64,000 nt of DNA. It comes from Ferrimonas sp048263965. GTDB lineage: Bacteria > Pseudomonadota > Gammaproteobacteria > Enterobacterales > Shewanellaceae. The notes under the pieces are model-generated. The model had not been told where the DNA came from and did no database searches. It saw nothing but the letters and a program-made list of their open reading frames with translations. The stretch spans positions 216,971 to 280,970 of the forward strand of contig NZ_JBLXDO010000002.1 of assembly GCF_048263965.1 (NCBI RefSeq), in the 5' to 3' direction. The translations under genes were made by a program, and so were the position numbers. Positions 15,837 through 22,100 of this stretch are shown piece after piece; the stretch's first letter is position 1; each line of letters begins with the position of its first letter.

Positions 15837-16526
15837 ATGAAAAATGGGACAAAACGTCCGAATCCTGAAGAGCAAAAAGGACGGTTCCCTGCGCGATTGG
15901 AGAGTTTGTTAGAGGGGCAGAGCCTGCGCTCTTTTTCTCGCAAGGTCGGGATAAGCGATACCACCATCGCTAAGTACCTGTCTGGAGACACAGACCCAAC
16001 CCTGGGTAAGCTCGAAATGATTGCAGACGCTTGTGGGGTAAGCCTTGCCTGGCTGGTGACGGGACAAGAAGAGAAGGCTGCAGAGGTCTTATCCTCTGAG
16101 TTCGATGAAGAGTATGCGCTGATTGACGGCTTCCATGCTTCCGTATCGACCGGCCACGGCACCTCCTGGGACAATGAGCCGGTACGCCGCAAGCTGGCGT
16201 TTCGCAAGAAGTGGCTGAGCTACCGTAAGCTGCAACCCGAATCCCTGAAAGTGGTTTTCGCCAAAGGCGACTCCATGGAGCCGACCATCCACAGCGGCGA
16301 CAGCATCCTGGTGGACGTTTCCATCCAAACCCTGTCCGATGGCAGCATTTTCGTCCTGAGCCTGGGCGGTGACCTCTACGCCAAGCGGCTCTCCAGGCGC
16401 TTCGATGGCGGCATCGAGATCATCAGCGACAACAAGGAATACGATAAGCAGATCGTGCCTGCAGATGAGCTTGAGCAGCTCGACATCATCGGCAAGGTGG
16501 TGTGGATAGGAAAGGACGTCGACTGA
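15837..16526 (+). CDS. LexA/CI-type phage repressor with S24 peptidase domain
   Basis: A 229-residue protein. An N-terminal XRE helix-turn-helix (SLRSFSRKVGISDTTIAKYL) precedes a C-terminal S24 peptidase domain. The catalytic serine lies in GDSMEPTIHSGDSILVD and the lysine in LYAKRLSR. Such repressors self-cleave upon RecA activation, so the prophage is probably SOS-inducible, unlike classical Mu, whose repressor lacks this domain. I chose the ATG at 15837, preceded by AGGGAC; ATG 15801 is an alternative. It is divergent from ner. Confidence 0.9.
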   Translation: MKNGTKRPNPEEQKGRFPARLESLLEGQSLRSFSRKVGISDTTIAKYLSGDTDPTLGKLEMIADACGVSLAWLVTGQEEKAAEVLSSEFDEEYALIDGFHASVSTGHGTSWDNEPVRRKLAFRKKWLSYRKLQPESLKVVFAKGDSMEPTIHSGDSILVDVSIQTLSDGSIFVLSLGGDLYAKRLSRRFDGGIEIISDNKEYDKQIVPADELEQLDIIGKVVWIGKDVD

Positions 16527-16532
16527 TTACAG

Positions 16533-16556
16533 CGTCCCTTACCAAAGGGACGTTTT
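16533..16556 (+). terminator. Terminator of the repressor gene
   Basis: The stem CGTCCCTT/AAGGGACG (16533-16552) is followed by TTTT, just downstream of the repressor stop codon. A rho-independent terminator for the plus-strand repressor transcript is likely. Confidence 0.75.
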
Positions 16557-16762
16557 CTCACTCCTGCCGACGCGGACGGCAGTTCTCATTACTGGTGACG
16601 TCGCCCTCGCGGCGTCCCTTTAAGTTCTCATTCCAGCCGCAGCCAGCCCGAGATCGTTAAATCCTCCATAAAGCCCGTTTTAACGGGGCCTCTCAGCAGA
16701 TCTCACCCGATCTCATTAGATCCCGGATTTCTCATACCCACTGACGTCCTACAATCAAGACA
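16554..16762. promoter_or_regulatory. Mu-like left end with repeated transposase-binding motifs
   Basis: A short motif TTYTCAYW occurs four times (near 16554, 16582, 16624 and 16728). On the inward strand, GGGATCTAATGAGATC near 16706-16726 resembles a MuA site in the Mu left end (GGGATCTGATGGGATT in my memory). The last bases, ending in CA at 16762, read TGTCTTGATT inward, matching the Mu terminus except at one position. This array is the likely transpososome assembly region. Confidence 0.8.
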
Positions 16763-17286
16763 CGTATCGCAGCCTAACGTCGGCTCCGCCAACAAGCACA
16801 ACTCTTACACCGTCTCATAATCACTTAGTCGTGGGCTCAAACCTCTCCGGTGCCACCATATACAGAAAGCGCAGCAAATTAGTAACCGCTTTGCCTTTAT
16901 TTTTTGTGCCGCGCATGTGCCGCCTTTGGCATCAATAGAACGGCCAAGTTGAGAGCATCTGATCGGACTATACATCCATCGCTTTCTTGCCAATCTGTGT
17001 ACTGCTTCCAAAGACGAGGCTAGCTTACAATCAGTTCTTCTCTCCAAGCTTGTCCCACACTAGGACACCTAACCTAGCTCTGCTTACGCTTAGCGAACAC
17101 GGTGTAACACGTCGATTATGTCAAATGTCTAGGTCTGCCCTCCCACCGGCCAAAGGAGAGATGAACTCCCCAAAACGTGCTCATCCCTGCAATATCAGGG
17201 CTTTGCCGTTGATCCTATTGACCAATCTTCGTGTATGGTCCATAGTCATCTCACTATTCTCAATTATCTGGTTTTTTGAGATCAAC
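16763..17286. other. Host/island DNA flanking the prophage, no gene seen
   Basis: The first five bases after the terminus (CGTAT) should be the target-site duplication; the partner copy would lie outside the window. After a tRNA fragment at 16814-16858 the stretch holds no convincing gene. The open frame upstream of the Fic protein lacks coding character, and the natural Fic start is at 17287. Confidence 0.5.
16814..16858 (+). other. 3' fragment of a tRNA-Met-like gene (attachment-site remnant)
   Basis: The stretch begins with an anticodon loop CTCATAA (anticodon CAT). It continues to a T-arm-like GTGGGCTCAAACCTCTC and a 3' end CGGTGCCACCA. The 5' half of the tRNA is missing, and the anticodon and T stems contain mismatches. 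Fragments like this mark the displaced end of an element that integrated at a tRNA 3' end. The isotype is by anticodon and comparison from memory. Confidence 0.55.
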
Positions 17287-18648
17287 ATGATTAAGCATCC
17301 CCCAAAATTCGATCCAAACTGGCCTCACGCGGTCAAAGGAAGTGAGCATGAAAGCCTCTACTGGAAGCTTTTTTCTCAGGTTGATAGTAAGGGACGTTAC
17401 CTCCATTGGGATGAATATCGTCATAGATTCGATGCGAAGTTGAAGCCAACCATTGCTTGGTCTGTGGTGAAAAGTGCGCGCCAGCCTAGCAGGCAATTCC
17501 TGTACGAGTTACCAAACTCAACAGACAAGCGCTTCTTGTCTATAAATACTATTCCTTCAATTAATAGACGGTGTTCGTTTGTTGATAGATGGTGCTCTGG
17601 CCCTGCTTTTAACGCGATGATCAACTCAATGGACGCGCTTCAATATCTTATCGAGGATTTGGACGAAGAAGAGTCTATTGCTTCGAGCCAGCTTGAAGGG
17701 GCAGCAACCACAAGAAAAGTAGCAAAGGAAATGCTACAAACAAAGAGAGAACCAAGAAGCAAGGACGAAAAAATGATCCTTGGTAATTTCAAGATGATGA
17801 ATTTCGTATGGGAGATGCGGAATGAAGATTTAAATTTAAATTTGATTAAACAATTACATGCGATCGGCACGGAAGACATCGATGACGAGCACTACTTCCC
17901 AGGTGAATTTAGAAAGTCGAACGACGTTGTTGTAACAGATTATGACGACAACATACTACATCAACCGCCAGATACAAAAGAGTTGAATTTTAGACTTAAG
18001 CTCATTTGTAACTTTGCCAATAAAAAGCATCAAGAGCTAGATACCAACGAATACCTTCATCCTATGGTAAAAGCTATCGTGCTCCATTTCTGCATAGGAT
18101 ATGAGCACCCGTTTCATGATGGAAATGGCCGTGTAGCTAGGGCGCTTTACTATTGGTATCTGTTCAAATGTGGTTACAAATCATTCAGGTATATATCTAT
18201 CTCTGCTCTGTTAAAGCAGGCTGATACAAAATATGGCAAGTCATATCTATATACCGAGTCTGATGACCATGATTTAACATACTTTATCGATTACCAATGT
18301 CAGGTCATCGAAAGGGCTGTAAACAACTTTGTTTCCTTCGTACAGCGTTCAATTACTGAGAGACATCAGTTTGATCAGTGGATGTATGAGAGCAGACTAA
18401 TGTCTGTATTAAATACACGTCAAAGTTTGATTGTCTCAATGATTGCTTCAGGTAGACAGACTGTATTCGTTGTTAAAGAGCTCCAAGAAAGATTCTCTGT
18501 ATCAAACAACACGACGAGAAATGACTTGGAGCAGCTTGCTGACTTAGGATTTCTAATTCGTCAAAGGCAGGGTAGAAGTGTTATCTACAGAGGTGAGCCC
18601 GGTTATAGTAAAATCAGGAAGATATGGGACAAAGTGAAGTCTGATTAA
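17287..18648 (+). CDS. Fic-domain AMP transferase, class with N-terminal inhibitory motif
   Basis: A 453-residue protein. The catalytic Fic motif HPFHDGNGR lies at residues 274-282. An upstream inhibitory helix motif, SSQLEG (residues 133-138), fits the (S/T)xxxE(G/N) rule for class II Fic proteins. A C-terminal winged helix (KELQERFSVSNNTTRNDLEQ) suggests autoregulation or DNA binding. Fic enzymes transfer AMP to a hydroxyl side chain of a target protein. The low GC differs from core genes and indicates transfer. The ATG at 17287 is chosen because the family start resembles it; upstream frames lack coding character. The target is unknown. Confidence 0.9.
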   Translation: MIKHPPKFDPNWPHAVKGSEHESLYWKLFSQVDSKGRYLHWDEYRHRFDAKLKPTIAWSVVKSARQPSRQFLYELPNSTDKRFLSINTIPSINRRCSFVDRWCSGPAFNAMINSMDALQYLIEDLDEEESIASSQLEGAATTRKVAKEMLQTKREPRSKDEKMILGNFKMMNFVWEMRNEDLNLNLIKQLHAIGTEDIDDEHYFPGEFRKSNDVVVTDYDDNILHQPPDTKELNFRLKLICNFANKKHQELDTNEYLHPMVKAIVLHFCIGYEHPFHDGNGRVARALYYWYLFKCGYKSFRYISISALLKQADTKYGKSYLYTESDDHDLTYFIDYQCQVIERAVNNFVSFVQRSITERHQFDQWMYESRLMSVLNTRQSLIVSMIASGRQTVFVVKELQERFSVSNNTTRNDLEQLADLGFLIRQRQGRSVIYRGEPGYSKIRKIWDKVKSD

Positions 18649-18653
18649 CCTCA

Positions 18654-18693
18654 TTGTCTGCGCAGATACCCAGCGAGGGTTCTGCGCAGACAA
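18654..18693 (+). terminator. Hairpin downstream of the Fic gene
   Basis: A perfect 13-bp inverted repeat (TTGTCTGCGCAGA / TCTGCGCAGACAA) with a 14-base loop begins six bases after the Fic stop. No long T tract follows, so it may be a weak terminator or an mRNA-stabilising structure. Confidence 0.55.
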
Positions 18694-18780
18694 GTAACTT
18701 TTACCAATCACACATCTTATTCAGCAATGACCCCATAGCTTCTTCAAAAAAAGTTTCTTATTTCCTCCATAAGAAAATCT

Positions 18781-18840
18781 AGCCAGGGGGGCGGTACTTA
18801 GGCTAAGGGCCCTAGGGATTTGACCCGCCCCCGGGGTATT
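18781..18840 (+). repeat. GC-rich dispersed repeat, copy 1
   Basis: About 60 bases with the pattern CCAGGGGnGGGCG...GCCCTAGnGATTnGA.CCGCC.CCCCGGGTAnT. A related copy lies at 20543-20606, beyond fold-back repeat B. The block is partly self-complementary and could fold. Its role is unknown; the two copies share about three quarters of positions by eye. Confidence 0.5.
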
Positions 18841-19038
18841 AAGAACGACAGCCGCCAAACCTCAAACCACCACCAGGCGCACGGCGGGCCTAAGCCTTAC
18901 CCATGCCACCCTAATAACTTTGCGAAGCGATGGGGCCCCACTGAATGCTTCTGGTCAGAGCTGGCGACTCAGCAGAAAGTAGTGTAAAGCAACATCCAAC
19001 TAACCAACATTCAGGCCTTTCATTGACCTGTTCTTTTC

Positions 19039-19130
19039 AGATGTGCGCTAGGTCCCCCCCCTCTAAACCCTCATAAGCCCCTTTTTCACCCTTTAGAGGG
19101 TTTAGAGGGGGGCTTACCCCCGCGTATTTG
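19039..19130 (+). repeat. Fold-back island repeat, copy A
   Basis: A block that begins AGATGTGCGCTAGG. It then forms a 22-bp near-perfect stem (arms around CTCTAAACCCTC and GAGGGTTTAGAG, two mismatches) over a C/T-rich loop, and ends GGCTTACCCCCGCGTATTTG. Copies B (20353) and C (22012) share the same order of parts. Immediately upstream lies a short hairpin with a T run, as in the other copies. Confidence 0.85.
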
Positions 19131-19908
19131 TTTATTTTCACAAGGAAAGAGACTACAGAACAAAATCAATTAAGTGATATATATCCACACCTCACTGGTT
19201 GCGAGGTCTTATGCGCAGGTTGCTCAGGTCCCGAGCCCAGGTGAATTCTGGGATCTTGGTTACCAGTGGTGGATCACTAGCAACCCAATAATTTCTCAAT
19301 CTGCGCGATGCCGCGCCCCCACGACAAGGGGGAGGGGGTCGGAAGGACCCGCGACACACCCACTCAATGTCTGCCAACCACTAAGAAAGGAACCACAGAA
19401 AGATCTAACCATTGCCGGGCACCTTGCGAATTCCTTTCTTTTTGCTCCGTCCCCTTTCTCACGATGTGCCTCCAGCCCATACCAGCTCTGACATTTAACA
19501 AATACCGCCAGCAAATCGAGAAAGGAGAAAGGACCAACTTTTCCCTACCTAAATGTCGGAATCCCCGAGGCACCAGACCCCATCTTGCGGCCTCGCGCCG
19601 GAAGGACCCAGGCGGAATCAAGGGAGGTGATATAGGAAATGCCAACCTAGCGGCGCCGACAGCAGCCTGACAGGTTGATGTTTCTCAAGGATGAGGGAGG
19701 CGAGGAGGCAGGAACTGCGAACCCGAGGGGCGAAGCCTAACGATGAAACAACAACCACACCTGTGATGGCCTGGTATGTCGCCCTTTACCGCGCCGCCGC
19801 GCACCCACGAGGCTAACCAAACGAAGGGACCCGCCCTGTACAACCTTATGGTTCCTTACTTACTGCCAAGGGTTTCACAACCAGTCAAAAACCATAAGCC
19901 TTTAGCCT

Positions 19909-20274
19909 TTAACCTTTAGCCTTAGCTACTGTCTCAGGATTCGCTGTGTAGACCAATTGCCCGAGCTCATATTCCATGACGTTTCCCAAAGTTAGCCACA
20001 GGCCACCCATATCGAACAGATCAATCTCTCCAGGGTGACTACTGACGAACTCCAGCGCCTTGCCTTTCCCCAGCAACACAAAACGATCTGATACCTCCAC
20101 AGGTTTGTCTAAGGCTACCGCCAGGCTAGAACATGAAGCATAAGGGCTTAAGACCTGTTCTGCGCTATCCCACACCTTCCCGGTTACACCTGCGTGGCCG
20201 GATAGTGCCCCTGCTGCGCCAACCGATGCCGCCGCCAACAACGACAGGCCAGCAATCCACTTGACTCCTCTCAT
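19909..20274 (-). CDS. Small exported or membrane-anchored protein, unknown
   Basis: A 121-residue protein with an N-terminal hydrophobic signal (GVKWIAGLSLLAAASVGAAG) and a soluble remainder containing a DMGGLWLTLGNVMEYELGQL segment. The ATG at 20274 is preceded by AGGGATAGGGG. It sits between fold-back repeats A and B and is transcribed leftwards, like the replication and integrase genes. No family is recognised. Confidence 0.6.
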   Translation of the reverse strand: MRGVKWIAGLSLLAAASVGAAGALSGHAGVTGKVWDSAEQVLSPYASCSSLAVALDKPVEVSDRFVLLGKGKALEFVSSHPGEIDLFDMGGLWLTLGNVMEYELGQLVYTANPETVAKAKG

Positions 20275-20352
20275 CCCCTATCCCTTTATAGTCCAATACC
20301 TTGAGGTCTTTGAGAGTACAAAACTCCAGCTATCGATGCCGGAGCTTTTTCT

Positions 20353-20442
20353 AGATATACGCTAGGCCCCCTCTCTAAACCCTCTAAAGTCCCTTTTTCG
20401 ACCTTTAGAGGGTTTTGAGGGGTGCTTACCCCCGCGTATTTG
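20353..20442 (+). repeat. Fold-back island repeat, copy B
   Basis: This copy starts AGATATACGCTAGG, carries the paired arms CCCTCTAAAG and CTTTAGAGGGTTTTGAGGGG, and ends CTTACCCCCGCGTATTTG, closely matching copy A at its 3' end. A hairpin with CTCC/GGAG arms and a T run precedes it (20320-20351). It lies upstream of the exported-protein gene. Confidence 0.85.
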
Positions 20443-20735
20443 ATTTTTTCAATCGGTGTCCGCTTGCCTCCTAGCATCCAGGAGGACCGAGCGATTAACC
20501 ATGGCTCCTCCCGGATCTTGAAATGGTCATTGATAAAGATCTAACCAGGGGTGGGCGATGCTGGAGTCAGGCGCCCTAGAGATTCGAGCCGCCGCCCCGG
20601 GTAATGGCAGTGAGACTCCCTCTACGCGCAATTGCCTCACAGCTAGCATTGGGTTAGGTTCTAGAGGCTTAAGTATGATGAATCCTTATAAGGTCAAAAT
20701 GACAAGAATTAACTTATCAATGAAGGCAGCTGGAT
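20443..20735. other. Non-coding spacer upstream of the HEPN gene
   Basis: About 290 bases between repeat B and the HEPN gene. It contains the second copy of the GC-rich repeat. AT-rich sequence at 20670-20735 could hold the promoter of the HEPN operon. I see no gene. Confidence 0.45.
20543..20606 (+). repeat. GC-rich dispersed repeat, copy 2
   Basis: Matches the block at 18781-18840 in its order of parts: CCAGGGG, GGGCG, GCGCCCTAGAGATTCGAGCC, then GCCCCGGGTAAT. Parts resemble a tRNA T-arm (GATTCGAGCC), which raises the possibility of a tRNA-derived or attachment-related element, but no full cloverleaf can be drawn. Confidence 0.45.
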
Positions 20736-21152
20736 ATGAACAAAGCTGACTTGGAGGCGCTTACAGACACGCGAGTCGAAGATGCCCGAATACTTCTTCA
20801 ACATGGAAGGTACCCGGGAGCCTACTATCTAGCAGGTTACGCCGTTGAATGCGCGCTAAAGGCTTGTATAGCTAAGCAAGTGAACCAATTCGACTTTCCA
20901 GACAAACAGCTGGCACAGAGATGTCACACTCATAAGCTCTCGGACCTACTAGGAACCGCAGGCCTGAAACAACGGCTAACTGAGCAAGAGCATGCCAACC
21001 CCGAGTTTGAGCTTAACTGGGCAGTAGTGAAAGACTGGGCAGAGACCTCAAGATACGAAGCAACTATTGGTGAAAGAAAAGCATCGGATCTATATGATGC
21101 CGTCACCGCAGCAGATTCAGGAATTTTGGAATGGCTGAAACAGTACTGGTAA
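20736..21152 (+). CDS. HEPN-domain protein
   Basis: A 138-residue protein whose N-terminal half has the HEPN hallmark: a helix with DARILLQHGRYPGAYYLAG followed by YAVECALKACIAKQ, then a conserved His in HTHKLSDLL. HEPN proteins are often RNases in toxin-antitoxin or defence pairs, usually with a nucleotidyltransferase partner. Here the partner is a different unknown protein. The classical RNase motif Rx4-6H is not obvious, so catalytic activity is open. The gene overlaps its partner by 22 bases. Confidence 0.85.
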   Translation: MNKADLEALTDTRVEDARILLQHGRYPGAYYLAGYAVECALKACIAKQVNQFDFPDKQLAQRCHTHKLSDLLGTAGLKQRLTEQEHANPEFELNWAVVKDWAETSRYEATIGERKASDLYDAVTAADSGILEWLKQYW

Positions 21153-21535
21153 GCACTTCACTATCAGATAATATGGTGAAAGCCGGAGCCCAGCTCATAC
21201 GGCGCCTAGATGAATCGAACGCACAAGTATCGAGTTCATTCTGGTTCTATCTCTCTGAAGAAAGAGCTTGGAAGCTAATCATTGCCTCCCAACTGGTAGA
21301 CGATGAGGGGCCACGCTCCTTCTACAAGAGAATTGTGGACGCTAACAAACTAGCGATTGATGATGAGAAGACCATTTCTCTGAACGATATCGGTGTTTAT
21401 GGCCCGACCAACAATATCGTTCAACTCTTGAGGTTTGCTATTCATACCGGCGATGGGATTTCTGACGTCAGATTTTCTAGAAACACCATCAATGGGCTGT
21501 TCATTGAAGATGCCCATATCTATAGATCTACTTAG
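21131..21535 (+). CDS. Unknown partner of the HEPN protein
   Basis: A 134-residue protein starting MAETVLVSTSLSDNMVKAG, overlapping the HEPN gene by 22 bases; a second ATG at 21173 is possible. It contains SSFWFYLSEERAWKLIIASQ, a long polar middle with many Asp residues, and a C-terminal TNNIVQLLRFAIHTG. I recognise no nucleotidyltransferase motif (no GSxxxG...DxD), so it is not the usual MNT antitoxin. The overlap implies co-translation and a joint function. Confidence 0.72.
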   Translation: MAETVLVSTSLSDNMVKAGAQLIRRLDESNAQVSSSFWFYLSEERAWKLIIASQLVDDEGPRSFYKRIVDANKLAIDDEKTISLNDIGVYGPTNNIVQLLRFAIHTGDGISDVRFSRNTINGLFIEDAHIYRST

Positions 21536-21547
21536 GGACATTCTTAT

Positions 21548-21969
21548 TCAAGTCGGCACGGCCAGAACACCCCATTCAGCCATGATCTGATCGACAGTCA
21601 TGTGCTTTTCACTGGCAGTCTTGATGGCATGCGCCTCTTTGGACAGAAAGGTGAAGGTGCCACCGAACTCGGAACCTCCTTTGCTCAGTGGCACTATGTG
21701 ATCCACAGCGTAGCCGGGCACATAGCAGCCGTTGCGCTTCAGCTCATACTGGCATAGCCCCTTGGCATTGGCTTTAACCTGGGCCCGAATCTGGCGCCAC
21801 TGGGGCGTGTTGTAGATACGCCAGCCGCCCATGCGCGGGTTTCCTTATCATGGAATGACCGCCAGTTACTGGCCTTGGCCGGGGCACATACTTCACAGTA
21901 CCCATGGCGTTCTCTGGACTTTCCTCGACAGCCTTGTGTACGGCAGGCCCTAGGGGTGCATGGTGGCAT
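21548..21969 (-). pseudogene. HNH endonuclease, split by a frameshift
   Basis: Frame one (21969 leftwards) encodes an N-terminal Cys-rich finger (CRTQGCRG...YCEVC) and NWRSFHDKETR. The HNH part (YNTPQWRQIR, VDHIVPLSKGGSEF, KEAHAIKTASE) lies in another frame starting at 21832. The two join around 21832-21850 with a -1 shift. Intact HNH proteins next to phage terminases have both parts in one chain, so this looks like a decayed gene. The expected Asn-containing segment after GGSEF also reads GGTFTFLSK instead of an N-L-x pattern. The downstream part alone could still be made. Confidence 0.6.
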
Positions 21970-22011
21970 TGTTGCTTCTCCTTCTCAGGCTTGTATCAGC
22001 CCGATTTTTCC

Positions 22012-22100
22012 AGATATGCGCTAGGCACCACCCCCTCTAAACCCTCAAAAGCCCCTTTTTCGACCTTTAGAGGGTTTTGAGGGGTGGTAACCCTATGCGT
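22012..22100 (+). repeat. Fold-back island repeat, copy C
   Basis: This copy starts AGATATGCGCTAGG, shares the CTCTAAACCCTC and GACCTTTAGAGGGTTTTGAG arms with copy B, but diverges at the 3' end (GGTAACCCTATGCG). It overlaps the stop codon of the DUF3987 gene at 22093. As in copies A and B, a short hairpin (GGCT/AGCC) with a T run lies just upstream. Confidence 0.82.

Larger units (their letters stand above)
1..16762 (-). mobile_element. Mu-like transposable prophage, left (early) part, inverted
   Basis: A contiguous set of Mu-type genes is read leftwards: repressor and Ner at the right, then MuA, MuB, early small genes, GemA, Mor, lysis-type genes and gp26-gp30. The order matches the left half of a Mu genome in reverse. 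The terminus at 16762 reads TGTCTTGATT inward on the minus strand, close to the Mu left end as I remember it (TGTATTGATT). The other end lies beyond base 1. The module at 6018-9014 is not part of the standard Mu complement and looks like cargo. Confidence 0.93.
18694..19908. other. Long non-coding stretch in the island
   Basis: About 1.2 kb without a gene I can support. It holds one copy of a GC-rich repeat (18781-18840) and fold-back repeat copy A (19039-19130). The open frames between 19174 and 19670 overlap each other on both strands and have no family resemblance. The composition is C-rich on the plus strand. Candidate uses are small RNAs, a replication origin or a packaging site. Confidence 0.5.

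Noticed and set aside
16987..17286. N-terminal extension of the Fic protein with a hydrophobic segment
   Set aside because: The extra 100 codons lack coding character and the family start agrees with the ATG at 17287.
19174..19670. Overlapping short open frames on both strands
   Set aside because: Proline- and arginine-rich frames that overlap one another with no ribosome site or family pattern; treated as non-coding.
18781..20606. Complete tRNA gene in the GC-rich repeats
   Set aside because: A T-arm-like core is visible but no full cloverleaf with a CCA end can be drawn.
21832..21850. Programmed -1 frameshift in the HNH gene
   Set aside because: No X-XXY-YYZ heptamer in the proper frame; a mutation is more likely.
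19039..22100. Integron attC sites
   Set aside because: The repeats fold back, but lack the RYYYAAC and GTTRRRY ends and no integron integrase is present; the nearby integrase is P4-like.
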